A DNA stretch of 64,000 bases from Lentisphaeria bacterium (GCA_017615635.1 JAFZZR010000099.1:78345-142344), one strand, 5' to 3'. Shown: positions 51,912 to 62,426, numbered from the stretch's first letter. Translations and numbers: made by a program. The notes: a model not told the origin generated them from the sequence alone.

Positions 51912-52990
51912 AACTGGAGAAAACATTTCTCCGCGTCATACGCGCGTGCGGCCCACTCCCCGCACCTCAGACGGTCCATTTTTTCCGGATGCAGACAGCA
52001 CTCCTCCAAGTATTTCACGGCGGCGTCCACGTCTTGAGGAGGAAGCAGATCCGGGCGGATCTCCGCCGGCACGCATTCACCGATGGCGGCGATATTGGAA
52101 GAGCAGACCGGGATATTGGAAACCATGGCCTCGATCAGGGCGTTGGGCTGTCCTTCCGTAACAGAAGGGAAATAGAAGATATCCAACGCTTTGAGCATCC
52201 GGTTCACGTCCGGGATGTGACTGAAAAGATGAATCTGACCCGTCAGGCCGGCCTGTTCGACTGCCGATGCACAGTTTTCCGGCACATTTTTTCCGCACAG
52301 TACGAAATGGATCCGGGAGTGTCTCCGGCAAAGTTCAATAGCGACAGCCAGGATGGTTTTATGATTTTTCGGTGGCCGGAAATTTCCCGTGTGGCCAATG
52401 ACGAAAGCCTCCTGCGGCAAATGCAGAGCATCCCGGCTCTCCTCACGGGTCCCCTTCCATACCCAATCCTTCGAAATACCGTTGCGGATCACCCGGAACC
52501 GCCCCGGCCGCTTCCGCCAATAGGGATGATAAAAATCGAGCGCCGCCTCTGAATTGGAAAGGATCCGGCAGCCGTTCCAGCGGATCAGACGGTTGCAGAC
52601 AAAGCTGTATGCGAGATTCCACCAGTGCGGCGTAAACAGATGAGAGGAATGCCGATACCAGCAGATCCGGTATCTGACTCCGCAGAGACGTGCAATGGTC
52701 AAGGCGACGGCCGCGAAATCCCCGCGGAAATCGCAGATGATGTCCGGCTTATGCCGCTGCAGATATGTCATGAACGGGATCCACGTAAAAGGATTGACAT
52801 AACTGAAACGCTGGAAAACGAGATTGACGCCGAGCCTTCTGTATTTTTCCTCCAAAGCGCCGCCGATATTCAGCGCACAAAAACAAGTACAGCCCTCCAC
52901 CCCGTAAAACTGCAAAAAGCGCAGCAGATAGTTTTCAATGCCGCCGGACTGCAGAGATGTAATGAGGAAAAGTATTTCAGGCTTTTTCAT
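51863..52990 (-). CDS. Family 4 glycosyltransferase
   Basis: 375 residues, GT-B fold. SLQSGGIENYLLRFLQ (acceptor-side loop), GHTGNFRPPKNHKTI and FFPSVTEGQPNALIEAMVSNIPV (E-x7-E nucleotide-sugar site) are clear. It probably adds one residue of the repeat unit in the cytoplasm. Last gene of the minus polysaccharide unit; it overlaps the wzy-like gene by 14 bp. The ATG at 52990 gives the family N terminus (KKPEILFLITSLQ). Confidence 0.9.
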   Translation of the reverse strand: MKKPEILFLITSLQSGGIENYLLRFLQFYGVEGCTCFCALNIGGALEEKYRRLGVNLVFQRFSYVNPFTWIPFMTYLQRHKPDIICDFRGDFAAVALTIARLCGVRYRICWYRHSSHLFTPHWWNLAYSFVCNRLIRWNGCRILSNSEAALDFYHPYWRKRPGRFRVIRNGISKDWVWKGTREESRDALHLPQEAFVIGHTGNFRPPKNHKTILAVAIELCRRHSRIHFVLCGKNVPENCASAVEQAGLTGQIHLFSHIPDVNRMLKALDIFYFPSVTEGQPNALIEAMVSNIPVCSSNIAAIGECVPAEIRPDLLPPQDVDAAVKYLEECCLHPEKMDRLRCGEWAARAYDAEKCFLQFQEELFLPEEASSKIC

Positions 52991-54464
52991 TTTTCGCTGT
53001 GATTCTCTTTCTTTGCTTGAAGTGCGACAACAGAATGTTAAGCTCCAGAACAGACCAGCAGAAAAGGAACTCGCCGCAATATACAATGATCGAGCCCCGT
53101 GGCAGACGTATTATACCGGTCAGCAGCAAAAACAATATAATGAACAGGGGATAGCGTCCCGGCGAGTCCTCCGTCCCCGCCAGGACATCCGAATGCCGGA
53201 AAAGCACCCCCATTCCGAAAAACAGCAGATATGCGCCGAACAGCCCCAGTGTTGCCAGCGCATCGCCGGCGCAAGTGGTCCCCAGGCCGAAGTGGGTCCC
53301 CGCGATCTCGGTTGCCAGCTCGGCCGTATTCAGCTGCGATTTATGGAGTCCGAACAGCATGGAAACGAAAGTCACACCGGCCGGAATGCAGTTCACGGTT
53401 CCGGCGATCAGCGGAATGCCCGGATATGTTTCGCCGTTCTCCCACGCCTCATACAAAACCGTATGAGCATGAATACTCCCGGCCAGTTCCAAGGTATACG
53501 GAGAAACCGATGACATTACATCCTTTTGACTCAGCCGATCTGCCGCGGCCTTGAAATTCTGTGAAAAATCTCCTTCTCCGCCGAAACCGCCGCTCAGCTT
53601 GAATATGGAGAGAAGCATTCCACAGGCCAGCACTCCGCAGACCATCATTGGCAGCCCCAGTCGCCGCCGGGCAAGCAGAAGATAGCCGAAGACAAGTATC
53701 GTCATTATGGAAATAAGGGGCCCCCGGTCACCGGAAGCGAGTACGACCGACAGTTTAGCCAGCAGGACGGCATAAAACGGAAGCGGGAAAAGCCGAAGAT
53801 ACTTCCGCAAAGTCATCCGCGCCCCATCCTGTGCGACACGGGCGTTCCACACGATTTGAATAATCACCATGTAGATAAAACGGTTCAGATAGCCGTCCAG
53901 ACGGGCCGCGGTACTGTTCATGCCGTCCGAATAACCGCCGTTCAGATAGCTTTTGTCCACAGACAGGAGGAAGAGCACAGACAAAACGACGGCGATGATC
54001 ACCAGCGGCGTGACTTCAGCCGTATGATCGTCCGGCAGTTTAACGGGAATGGCCGCCGGATTCTCCTTCGACCGGACTGACGAGCAGAAAATCGTTCCGA
54101 AATACCCGCACAGGAAAAAACCGAGGCATACGCAGGAAAAGGTCACGCTTTTAATCAGCAGATCTTCACTTTCGAAATAGCGTCCGAAATTCAGAGGCGA
54201 ATCCAGGAAAAAATCCCACGCGACCTGAAACGACACAATGAGAAAGGAAAGCAAAAACAACGATGTCAAAGTGAAAAAGTTGCCGCGAAGCCACCGCAGC
54301 GGTTCCCGGCGAAGGAAGAAAAAGACAGTGAGCACGAGCCCGGCGATCAAAACGACCGGCAGAGCCTTTTCAGGGAAGACGACCCCTTTCAGCAGCAAAA
54401 GCTGCAGGACAAGCAGCCCGGCCGTCCCCATGAATATGCCGCAGAAGAGAATCAGATTCAGCAC
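52977..54464 (-). CDS. wzy: O-antigen polymerase-like protein (Wzy)
   Basis: 495 residues with about 12 membrane helices and one large extracytoplasmic loop (about 300-390, GGFGGEGDFSQNFKAAADRLSQ). The motif ASGDRGPLISIMT, and the position between glycosyltransferase and flippase genes, support a Wzy-type polymerase, which links lipid-carried repeat units at the periplasmic face. The family is poorly conserved, so this rests on topology and context. Confidence 0.8.
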   Translation of the reverse strand: MLNLILFCGIFMGTAGLLVLQLLLLKGVVFPEKALPVVLIAGLVLTVFFFLRREPLRWLRGNFFTLTSLFLLSFLIVSFQVAWDFFLDSPLNFGRYFESEDLLIKSVTFSCVCLGFFLCGYFGTIFCSSVRSKENPAAIPVKLPDDHTAEVTPLVIIAVVLSVLFLLSVDKSYLNGGYSDGMNSTAARLDGYLNRFIYMVIIQIVWNARVAQDGARMTLRKYLRLFPLPFYAVLLAKLSVVLASGDRGPLISIMTILVFGYLLLARRRLGLPMMVCGVLACGMLLSIFKLSGGFGGEGDFSQNFKAAADRLSQKDVMSSVSPYTLELAGSIHAHTVLYEAWENGETYPGIPLIAGTVNCIPAGVTFVSMLFGLHKSQLNTAELATEIAGTHFGLGTTCAGDALATLGLFGAYLLFFGMGVLFRHSDVLAGTEDSPGRYPLFIILFLLLTGIIRLPRGSIIVYCGEFLFCWSVLELNILLSHFKQRKRITAKNEKA

Positions 54465-55561
54465 GTTTTCAGTCCCGTTTCATGTAACAGTTTCTCATAT
54501 TCGCCGGTAAAGCGTTCCGGTGAAAACATTGTTTCGGCATACCGGCGGTTGCGCACACACATGGACATCTTTTCATCCTGCGTCAGCCCGGCAAGGCGGA
54601 GCATTGCATCGGCGATTTCTTCCGGCGAATGGGGCGAAAACAAAAAACCGTTTTCCCCCTCCCTCACCAATTTCGGATTGTCACAAACACGCGATGCGAG
54701 GATCGGCAAGCCGCAGCACAGCGCCTCGCAAACCGCATTGGGACAACCTTCATGGAAGGACGACATGATCAACGCATCATTGTCGACATAACAATCGCGA
54801 ATTTTCGTGGCAACTCCGGCAAAGATGAAATGATCCCGGAGAGACAGCTGATCCAGCATCCGTTCGCACTCGGCCCGATATGCGGGATCCTCCGTCTCTC
54901 CGTACCAGCGGACGGCAATCTGCGCACCGCGGTCAAGCGCAAGCCGAAGGCCCTGAATAGTGCTCAGGATGTTTTTTACTTTCAGGATCCGGCCGACCCC
55001 GATCAGCTTGATGAAAGGGGGCTGGAATTGCGGTTTGCACCGATGCTTCGGCGAAAACTGATCCAGGTTGCAGAAGTTGACGATCGTTCCGGTCCGAGCC
55101 TTCAACGAGGGAAAATGCTGACAGATAAAATCCGTCTGAGTATAGGAATTGGCAACGATCCGGCATGCGGCCAGTCGATACAAAGCGAAACGAAGCCTCT
55201 CCCTGGAATTGAGGCGTTGAGAACTGCTTCGTTCTGAAACCAGCAGCTTGAAACCGCCGCCAAGCATCCGAATGAGACATGCCGCCATGGAGGCGGAAGG
55301 ACCATAGGAAATCACCCAGTCCGGCCGGAAGGCACGAATCTGTCTGCGCAGCAGAAAAACCCGAAGCATCTTATTGCGGGCCCGCGGGACGTCAAGATAA
55401 TCCACGGCATTCTCCACAAGCAGATCCCGATAAAAGAAGTCGCTGTAATAGGTCAACACCAGCACATCATGCCCCTGCTTCTTCAGCAATACCGCCAGAC
55501 CGGTCATTTGCCGCTCAGCGCCGCCGGATCCCAGACTCGCACAAAGACATACAATTCTCAT
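54458..55561 (-). CDS. Family 4 glycosyltransferase
   Basis: 367 residues. CASLGSGGAERQMTGLAVLL, VGRILKVKNILSTI and SSFHEGCPNAVCEALCCGLPILAS mark a GT4 enzyme. It overlaps the Wzx gene upstream by ATGA and the Wzy gene by 7 bp. Donor and acceptor are not readable. Confidence 0.92.
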   Translation of the reverse strand: MRIVCLCASLGSGGAERQMTGLAVLLKKQGHDVLVLTYYSDFFYRDLLVENAVDYLDVPRARNKMLRVFLLRRQIRAFRPDWVISYGPSASMAACLIRMLGGGFKLLVSERSSSQRLNSRERLRFALYRLAACRIVANSYTQTDFICQHFPSLKARTGTIVNFCNLDQFSPKHRCKPQFQPPFIKLIGVGRILKVKNILSTIQGLRLALDRGAQIAVRWYGETEDPAYRAECERMLDQLSLRDHFIFAGVATKIRDCYVDNDALIMSSFHEGCPNAVCEALCCGLPILASRVCDNPKLVREGENGFLFSPHSPEEIADAMLRLAGLTQDEKMSMCVRNRRYAETMFSPERFTGEYEKLLHETGLKTC

Positions 55562-56841
55562 AAATCGTGTTTCTCCTTTGCATCAGCTGCCGATGCTCTA
55601 TTCCTGCGAAGGAAAATGAAAAGGACATAAACCGCCGCGGCAGCCCCCAGACCGCACTTGACATACGCACTGCTGAAGGCGGCCCCCGTATAACTGAAGC
55701 GGGAAATCAAAGGGAGAGCCAGCATAAAGCCGGTAAGAGAGAAAAAGAGAGAGATATTGCGGATCGCCTTTTCGTGTCCCTGAAGAATCATATAATTGGT
55801 ACCGAATGCGTTGAACAACGCCAAAAACAACGGTACGGCAGCCAGGATACGAAGGGTCCCGCCCGCTTCATGAAACCGTTCTCCGTACACCAGGTGAATG
55901 ATCCCCGGAGCAAACAGCAGAAAAAGAATCGTTCCCGCCGCACCGGCCGAAATCACCGCAGCGGCATAAAGCGGATACCGGTTGAACCGGCGGGCCAGGA
56001 ACGGGAAACAGGTCCGGGAAAACGTATGCAGAGCGGCATTGGCGACGACGATGAGCTTGTTGGCGGCCGCATAAATACCCGCGGCGAAATCGCCGCAGAA
56101 AATACCGAGGAAAAAAGTATTGTTGCAAAGAGTCGGGCTGATCAAAGAAACGAAAACCGGCCAGCCCTCCCGAAAATTCATCCGGATCGCCCCCAAATCC
56201 GGTTTCCGCCACCGGATCCGGTACTTCCGGCGAATAATATACAGAGCCAGGATCCCGGCGATGAAAAATCCGACCGCCAGCAGGAGCGGCTGCCGGTAAT
56301 AATCACTTTCCTTTCGGATGAAAATGAAAATAGTCCCTGTGAAGAACAGCTTCGCAAGGACATTCAAAACCGCGATATGTCTCATCTCCTCGATTCCCTG
56401 GAAAAACCATTCGGGAAAGAGAACATGTCCGGGAATCATCAGAAACGCGAGGAACAGCACCAGCCTCATCGGACGGAATTCCGGCAGCATCGAAAGAGGA
56501 ATCAGAAGCAGCAAACACCCTGCCGCCAGAAGGACACGGCACCACATCACGGACGAGAAAATCTTCTCCACCTCGTTGCGGTCTTCCCGGCAGCGGGAGA
56601 TATTGCGAACCGCCGTAAGCGAAAATCCGTAATCGGAAATAGTCTGAAAATACACCATGACGGCACTCGCCACCGCCAGTTCGCCGAAACGCTTGACCCC
56701 CAGCACTCTGGCCAGATAAGGATAGGTGATCAGCGGCAGAAAATGATTCACCAGCTGCAAAGCGGAAAGAGAAAACAGATTCTCGATCAGCTTCCGGACA
56801 TTCCGGTTTTGAAACAGTTCTGAAAAATGAAGAAGTTTCAT
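55558..56841 (-). CDS. wzx: Oligosaccharide flippase (Wzx, MOP superfamily)
   Basis: 427 residues, about 12 helices. LVNHFLPLITYPYLARVLGVKRFGELA is typical of Wzx N termini; FFQGIEEMRHIAVLNVLAKL and the RNISRCR loop agree. It moves the lipid-linked repeat unit across the inner membrane. It overlaps both neighbours by 4 bp. Confidence 0.93.
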   Translation of the reverse strand: MKLLHFSELFQNRNVRKLIENLFSLSALQLVNHFLPLITYPYLARVLGVKRFGELAVASAVMVYFQTISDYGFSLTAVRNISRCREDRNEVEKIFSSVMWCRVLLAAGCLLLLIPLSMLPEFRPMRLVLFLAFLMIPGHVLFPEWFFQGIEEMRHIAVLNVLAKLFFTGTIFIFIRKESDYYRQPLLLAVGFFIAGILALYIIRRKYRIRWRKPDLGAIRMNFREGWPVFVSLISPTLCNNTFFLGIFCGDFAAGIYAAANKLIVVANAALHTFSRTCFPFLARRFNRYPLYAAAVISAGAAGTILFLLFAPGIIHLVYGERFHEAGGTLRILAAVPLFLALFNAFGTNYMILQGHEKAIRNISLFFSLTGFMLALPLISRFSYTGAAFSSAYVKCGLGAAAAVYVLFIFLRRNRASAADAKEKHDL

Positions 56842-57959
56842 GATTTACGCTTTGTGCCTGTCAGTTCAGAAATATCCCGGAGATAGCAATTCACAACGAT
56901 GCCTCGGTCAAATTCGCGGATGATCTTTTCCCTGGCAGCCTGCCCCATGCGGACACGCATATCATGAGGCAGATGCAGGAAGGACCTCAGAGCATCGCAA
57001 AGCGCATCCACATCTTTCGCGGGGAAGAGATATCCTGTGGCTCCGGGATCGACGATCTCACGGCAGCCGGGGATATCCGAGGCAATCCCGGGCCGTCCCG
57101 CCGCTGCCGCCTCCAGCAATACATTGGACATGCCCTCATGCCAGGTCGGCAGAACCATGGCATGGCAGTGCCCGACCAGAGAGGGGATCTTTTCGCTGGG
57201 AAGCGATCCATGATCGATCAGGAATCCGTCCGCCCGAGCTGATTCGGATGCTGCGGCAAAAGTCGGCTCTTCATCCGGACCGGCCATGTGGAATTCCACA
57301 GAGGGAAATTCCGCATGGATCCGCTTTGCCGCCTCCAGATATTCGAAAATTCCCTTGTCTCTGCATTTTCGCGCCACCATCAGGAAACGGACCGGTTCCC
57401 CTTCCGCCGGATAATTTTGAAATGTATGACGCTCCAGGTTCACGCCGGACCCGGGCAGGAGCTCCGTCTGTTCCTTGCGGACAATTTTCAGGGAAAGAAA
57501 CAGATCCAGGTTGGCCGTATTCTGGAAAAATATCCGTTTTGCCTTTTTCAATCCCGCATGAAGCAGCATGGCGGCAAACCGGCTTAACATGCTGCGCCGG
57601 AGAAACGCGTTGCCCACGCCCGTGACGTTGGCAATGACCGGAATTCCCAGCAGTCGGCAGACAAAGCCCGCATAAACATTCGGCTTGATTGTATAGGTCA
57701 GAACCACATCCGGCCGTTCCCGGCGGAAAAGACGCCAGTATCCGATCATGAGCCCCAGTTCCGTCAAAGGGTTTACGCTATGTCGGCTCAGGCGGTTGCA
57801 GATCCGGCGGACTCCCATCTTCTGGAATGCATCATAATAGGCATCACGCGGACAAAGAAGCGTTACCTCATATCCCTCAGCGCACAGCCGTTCCAGCAGT
57901 TCTCTGCGCAAACTCCACATCGCCTTTTCCACGTTGCTGACCAAAAAGATTTTACTCAT
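56838..57959 (-). CDS. Family 4 glycosyltransferase (PglA-like)
   Basis: 373 residues. LVSNVEKAMWSLRRELLERL, TYTIKPNVYAGFVCRLLGIPVIANVTGVGN (characteristic of the PglA/WbaZ group) and VLPTWHEGMSNVLLEAAAAGRPGIAS. It would extend the lipid-linked sugar. ATGs at 57965 and 57959 both fit; AGGA has a 5-nt spacer to the latter. It overlaps the end of the interrupted membrane transferase. Confidence 0.92.
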   Translation of the reverse strand: MSKIFLVSNVEKAMWSLRRELLERLCAEGYEVTLLCPRDAYYDAFQKMGVRRICNRLSRHSVNPLTELGLMIGYWRLFRRERPDVVLTYTIKPNVYAGFVCRLLGIPVIANVTGVGNAFLRRSMLSRFAAMLLHAGLKKAKRIFFQNTANLDLFLSLKIVRKEQTELLPGSGVNLERHTFQNYPAEGEPVRFLMVARKCRDKGIFEYLEAAKRIHAEFPSVEFHMAGPDEEPTFAAASESARADGFLIDHGSLPSEKIPSLVGHCHAMVLPTWHEGMSNVLLEAAAAGRPGIASDIPGCREIVDPGATGYLFPAKDVDALCDALRSFLHLPHDMRVRMGQAAREKIIREFDRGIVVNCYLRDISELTGTKRKS

Positions 57960-59310
57960 TGTCATCCTGTTCTTTTCTTTCAAAAGTCTCCATGGGAACA
58001 ACAAAAACTCCGGAAACGGAAAGAATCCCTCTGTAAAGAGAAAGCATCGGCTGTCCGGTACAATCTTTCGGGATTTCAAATGGAATGACCGTATCGAACG
58101 AATCCTCGCGGCCCGGCAGCAGACAGTATCCCCGGAATGCGATCCTTTCTCTGTTCTCCTTACGGCAGGCGACCTCAAACGAAGCGATGGTGTCATTGGA
58201 ACTCCGACCGAACACCAGAGCCGCGTAGCGGCCCGGAGGCAAAGGTTCTCCTGTATGCCACAGGGAAACTCTGGAATTGGAAGTCATGTTGCAGGAGTTG
58301 CCTTTTGCTTCCGTTTCCTGAAATCCGAACCGGAAGAACGACCAGAAATGTTTCCGGAATCCCTGATCGGGATTGAATTCCCATTGTGCCGGGAAACGGA
58401 ATTCCTTCTCCTTGAAAAAAGAGTATCCCTTATCCGCAATTTTTTTGACAAACGGCGTTTGACGCGTAACCGCACAAACCTCGGAAAAATCCCCGTTCCC
58501 CAGGAGATTGTGCTCCCGGAAAAACGACTTCCGTACTTCCGGATCCCGCAGAATGGCCGATGCCGCGGAAGTGCGCGGCACCTCATACAGACGATACCCT
58601 CGATCCCTGTATGCCGTCAGGAATTCATAGCGCAGCTTCAACGGCTCGCCGTAAACCGCCGCCCAATCATTCTGGAAAACCGGATCCGGATCTTCCATGC
58701 ACACGACAAAAACCCGATCATAACATGTATGCATCTTCCAAAGGGACATTGTTTTCGCCAACCGGACAACGGCCTGCGCGTAATACCGGGCCCGGCTTTC
58801 CTTTTTGCTGATCTGGACATTGTGGATATCAATTCCGTCCGGCTGCAGTACGCCGCCCAGGTTGCCGAAGATCAGCAGCAGAATATGCTGTCCGTCTTCC
58901 GTCTGCCGTTCCGCTTCGATGATCCGGGTGATCTCCGTCAGATGCGGTTTTTCCTTTCGCGGTCTCAATGCCTTGAACGGCATTCCGACGGCCAAAGCCA
59001 CAACCAGGATCAGCAGAACCGTCGGAACGGGCAGGATGGGCAGGATCTTTCGAAACTCAAGCAGGGCGAAGGCCAGAGCCGTCATGAGAAGAATACCCGG
59101 GATCACCAGCGGCAGAGTATACCGTTCCGTGTTTATCAGGGGTATTCGCCAGACCGCGCAGAAAAGGAAAATCACCAGCACGAGCAGCGGCAGTTCCCAT
59201 CCGCGGATGCCTTTCCAGACCACGAAGAAAAGCATCAGCACGATCCCGACCACAACCGAGACCCCCATAGGTCCCCAAAGCGTCGAAAAAAAACCATGCA
59301 GCAAAATCAT
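57952..59310 (-). CDS. C-terminal part of an interrupted GT39-like membrane transferase
   Basis: 452 residues. Three or four membrane helices (MGVSVVVGIVLMLFFVVW, ELPLLVLVIFLFCAVW, IPGILLMTALAFALL, VLLILVVALAVG) are followed by a long extracytoplasmic region of about 320 residues, as in ArnT/PMT-type GT-C enzymes. It continues in the same reading frame as the N-terminal part at 59320-60099, from which it is parted only by one TGA (59322-59320) and three codons. Translation could restart at the ATG at 59310, but no good ribosome site precedes it. Confidence 0.75.
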   Translation of the reverse strand: MILLHGFFSTLWGPMGVSVVVGIVLMLFFVVWKGIRGWELPLLVLVIFLFCAVWRIPLINTERYTLPLVIPGILLMTALAFALLEFRKILPILPVPTVLLILVVALAVGMPFKALRPRKEKPHLTEITRIIEAERQTEDGQHILLLIFGNLGGVLQPDGIDIHNVQISKKESRARYYAQAVVRLAKTMSLWKMHTCYDRVFVVCMEDPDPVFQNDWAAVYGEPLKLRYEFLTAYRDRGYRLYEVPRTSAASAILRDPEVRKSFFREHNLLGNGDFSEVCAVTRQTPFVKKIADKGYSFFKEKEFRFPAQWEFNPDQGFRKHFWSFFRFGFQETEAKGNSCNMTSNSRVSLWHTGEPLPPGRYAALVFGRSSNDTIASFEVACRKENRERIAFRGYCLLPGREDSFDTVIPFEIPKDCTGQPMLSLYRGILSVSGVFVVPMETFERKEQDDNE

Positions 59311-59319
59311 GATCGTTGT

Positions 59320-60099
59320 TCATCCCGGCAGGTGAGTCGTAAATTTCAACCAGACCTTCTGATAATACACCGGCAGAAGGAGCAGGAACAGGAGAATAAA
59401 CAGAAACGACCCGCTCAGGAACACAGCCAGTCCGGTCAAAGCCGTGCGAAGCGGGAACCGGCGAAGCAAAACTCCGGTAAAAAGAGTCAAGGGCAGAAAG
59501 AAAAACAATTCCGCGCCTTCATAGCGAGCCCAAAGCCCCATCAGAGACAACAGACAGCAGAACAACGCGCGGACGCAGGAGGGCGATTTCCAGTATAACA
59601 CGCATTGAAGCAGAAGGAGGGCGAAAATCAGGAGATAAAGCGGCTCGCGCATCATGGAACAGCCGAAACGGACCAGATCCGGCGTAATGGCGGCAAAAAG
59701 CATGGTAACAAGTCCGGCCCACCGACCGTTAAAGACTTCTCTGCCGAGAAAATACGCAACAACGATCAGCGCGAGCGAGGCGGCAAAATTGATTCCGCGG
59801 AGCAGAAGCTCCGTCTGCTCCGGGTTCCGATAAAAAACCGTGCCTAAAAAAATCAGGAAATTGGGGCTGGTACTGTTCTGGAGTCCGGCATCCGCAGCGA
59901 CCGCGATCCGTTTCAGATAAGTATACTCATCACGGAGGATTTTGCCATTCGACATCAGCCGATAAACCAACCGAAGCGAAGCCCCGTAAAGGAGAATGAT
60001 CCAGAAGGTGACGGCTGAAACTGTCGGCGAGGAAAAAAAGCGCTCCACAGCATCGGCAGAACGGGATATCCGGCTTAAGAGAGATTCTCGTAATACCAT
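59320..60099 (-). CDS. N-terminal part of an interrupted GT39-like membrane transferase
   Basis: 259 residues with about six helices. [18 protein letters not shown] corresponds to the first periplasmic loop with the catalytic Asp of GT39/ArnT-like proteins; [20 protein letters not shown], with the Arg-Glu pair before a helix, also fits. It ends at a TGA after [10 protein letters not shown], in the middle of the helix array. The chain continues in frame in the following gene. The GT39 enzymes transfer a sugar from a polyprenyl-phosphate donor. Its start overlaps the epimerase gene by 25 bp. Confidence 0.75.
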   Translation of the reverse strand: MVLRESLLSRISRSADAVERFFSSPTVSAVTFWIILLYGASLRLVYRLMSNGKILRDEYTYLKRIAVAADAGLQNSTSPNFLIFLGTVFYRNPEQTELLLRGINFAASLALIVVAYFLGREVFNGRWAGLVTMLFAAITPDLVRFGCSMMREPLYLLIFALLLLQCVLYWKSPSCVRALFCCLLSLMGLWARYEGAELFFFLPLTLFTGVLLRRFPLRTALTGLAVFLSGSFLFILLFLLLLPVYYQKVWLKFTTHLPG

Positions 60100-61058
60100 T
60101 GCGCCGCCTGTTCCAGCCCTTGTCTGACACTGAATTCCGGATTGTATCCCAACAGCCGTCTGGCCTTGTCAATACAGGCCAGGCTATGAGGGATGTCTCC
60201 CTTTCGGTTGGGGCCGTAAACGGCTTTGACAGACCCGATCGCCGGGTCGAATTTTGCCAGAGACGAACGCAGCTGCTCAAAGAGCTCGTTCAGCGTCGTC
60301 CGCTCTCCGAATGCGACGTTATAAACCTGATTGACCGCTTCCGGCGTCTCCGCCGTGAGCGCCAGCATATTCGCCTGGATCACGTTATCGATGTAGGTAA
60401 AGTCACGAGAGAAACTGCCGTCACCGTTGATGACCGGCGCCTCATGTTTCATCAGCGCCGCGGCGAATTTCGGGATGACGGCGGCGTAGGCGCCCGCCGG
60501 ATCCTGACGGCGGCCGAAAACGTTAAAATAGCGAAGTCCGATCGTCTCGACGCCGTAAAGCTGGGCAAAATTCTCCGCGAAAAGCTCGTTCACGTATTTC
60601 GTGATCGCATAGGGACTGAGCGGCCTCCCGATCTTATCCTCCACCTTCGGCAGCGTTTTGCTGTCGCCATACGTCGAGGAACTTGCCGCATAAACGAATC
60701 TTCTGACTTTTGCCTGCTGCGCCGCAAAAAGCATGTTGACGAATCCGCCGATGTTCACATCCGTCGATGTCATCGGATCCTTGATGGACCGGGGCACGGA
60801 ACCGAGCGCAGCCTCATGCAGTACGAAATCCACTCCGTCAACCGCCTGACGGCATTTCTCCCGGTCACGGATATCGCCGAAAATCAAACGAAAATGCGGG
60901 TTTTTCAGGCACCCTGCCAGATTCTCGATCCGGCCTGTGGCGAAGTTGTCAAGGACCACCACATCATTTCCGTGCGCGAGCAGGGAATCCACCAGATTCG
61001 AACCGATAAATCCGGCGCCGCCGGTAACCAGTACACGAGCATTCTCCACGAATCTCAT
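60075..61058 (-). CDS. tviC: UDP-N-acetylglucosamine(-uronate) 4-epimerase (TviC/WbpP-like)
   Basis: 327 residues, extended [37 protein letters not shown] (the loop typical of WbpP/TviC), ASSSTYGD and catalytic [14 protein letters not shown], then [12 protein letters not shown]. It should interconvert UDP-GlcNAc(A) and UDP-GalNAc(A). Together with the adjacent dehydrogenase it forms the Vi-antigen pair giving UDP-GalNAcA. The ATG at 61058 gives the correct N terminus. Confidence 0.9.
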   Translation of the reverse strand: MRFVENARVLVTGGAGFIGSNLVDSLLAHGNDVVVLDNFATGRIENLAGCLKNPHFRLIFGDIRDREKCRQAVDGVDFVLHEAALGSVPRSIKDPMTSTDVNIGGFVNMLFAAQQAKVRRFVYAASSSTYGDSKTLPKVEDKIGRPLSPYAITKYVNELFAENFAQLYGVETIGLRYFNVFGRRQDPAGAYAAVIPKFAAALMKHEAPVINGDGSFSRDFTYIDNVIQANMLALTAETPEAVNQVYNVAFGERTTLNELFEQLRSSLAKFDPAIGSVKAVYGPNRKGDIPHSLACIDKARRLLGYNPEFSVRQGLEQAAQWYYENLS

Positions 61059-61063
61059 TTTCG

Positions 61064-62371
61064 TCAAAGCCTTCCGTTCACCTGATCCTTCGGCAGAAAA
61101 CCCTTGATATCGAAGATCACCGAATCCGGCTTGCTCCAACGTGCAAGGTCGAATCCCATGAATTCGCGATGCGCCACGGTCAGCACTATGGCATCATAGC
61201 CATGATCTTTCAGCTTTTCCATATTCTGGACCGAGGTCAATCCGTATTCCTTTGCAATCTCCTCCGGGTTCGCCCACGGATCGTAAATATCCACTTTGCA
61301 GCCGAACTCTTCCAGTCCGCGCACGACATCCACTGCATGACTGTTCCGGATATCCGGGCAGTTTTCCTTGAAGGTAATTCCCAGCTGAAGGACTTCAGCC
61401 CCCAGAATTTTGTGTCCCTGCCGTATCATCTGCTTGACGACCCGTTCGGCAACGTACTTGCCCATTCCATCGTTGATCCGGCGTCCGGCAAGGATCACTT
61501 CCGGCAGATAACCGAGGGCCTGCGCCTTGTGTGTCAGATAGTAAGGATCGACGCCAATGCAGTGACCGCCCACCAGACCGGGTTTGAATTTGAGGAAATT
61601 CCACTTCGTTCCGGCCGCCTCCAGCACTTCATTGGTATCGATGCCGATCAGGTGGAATATCTTCGCAAGCTCGTTGACAAAGGCGATATTGAGGTCGCGC
61701 TGCGAATTCTCGATCACCTTCGCCGCCTCGGCCACCTTCATACTGCTGGCCTTATGGGTGCCGTTCTGCAGAATGGATCCGTAGAGAGCATCCACCGCGT
61801 CCGCCGTCTCCGGCGTCGAACCGGAGGTGATTTTTTTGATCTTCAGCAGCGTATGCTCCTTGTCGCCGGGATTGATCCGTTCCGGGCTGTAGCCGCAGAA
61901 GAAATCTACGTTGAACTTGAGGCCGGAGACTTTTTCCAGGACGGGAACGCAGTCCTCCTCGGTACAGCCGGGATAGACCGTGCTTTCATAAACAACGATC
62001 ATGCCCTTGCGAAGCGCTTTTCCGACCGTCTCGCTGGCCCGGTAAAGCGGGGTCAGATCCGGACGGTTATAGCGGTCGACCGGGGTCGGCACGGCAACGA
62101 TGATGATATCGCGGTCGCGCAGCGCGTCCACTTCATCGGAAAAAGTCAGATGGCTCGACGCCTTCAAATCCTCACTGGATGTCTCCAGTGTGACATCGAT
62201 TCCCTTACGCAGCATTTCAAGCCGGTTTTTCTTCACATCGAAGCCAACGGTGTCATATTTTTTTCCGAATTCGACGGCCAAAGGCAAGCCGACGTATCCG
62301 AGTCCGACAACACCGACTTTCATTGTACAGTTCCGTATCTTCTCCGTATGCTGCATTTCCTTCATTTCCAT
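61064..62371 (-). CDS. tviB: UDP-N-acetylhexosamine 6-dehydrogenase (TviB/WbpA-like)
   Basis: About 435 residues. [81 protein letters not shown] and [17 protein letters not shown] (catalytic Cys) agree closely along the whole length with S. Typhi TviB. It oxidises UDP-HexNAc to the uronic acid with NAD+, which makes the polymer anionic. Several starts are possible (GTG 62377; ATG 62371, 62365, 62356, 62323). First gene of the minus polysaccharide unit. Confidence 0.95.
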   Translation of the reverse strand: MEMKEMQHTEKIRNCTMKVGVVGLGYVGLPLAVEFGKKYDTVGFDVKKNRLEMLRKGIDVTLETSSEDLKASSHLTFSDEVDALRDRDIIIVAVPTPVDRYNRPDLTPLYRASETVGKALRKGMIVVYESTVYPGCTEEDCVPVLEKVSGLKFNVDFFCGYSPERINPGDKEHTLLKIKKITSGSTPETADAVDALYGSILQNGTHKASSMKVAEAAKVIENSQRDLNIAFVNELAKIFHLIGIDTNEVLEAAGTKWNFLKFKPGLVGGHCIGVDPYYLTHKAQALGYLPEVILAGRRINDGMGKYVAERVVKQMIRQGHKILGAEVLQLGITFKENCPDIRNSHAVDVVRGLEEFGCKVDIYDPWANPEEIAKEYGLTSVQNMEKLKDHGYDAIVLTVAHREFMGFDLARWSKPDSVIFDIKGFLPKDQVNGRL

Positions 62372-62426
62372 TCTCACCGATTTACGAAATTGCTCTTGTC
62401 TTTTCTGCGTTGCTTTTTAACAGGGG

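Noticed and set aside
57952..60099. Recoding of UGA as a sense codon in the whole genome
   Set aside because: Many complete conserved genes here stop at TGA at the expected family length, for example the lipid flippase gene and thiD.
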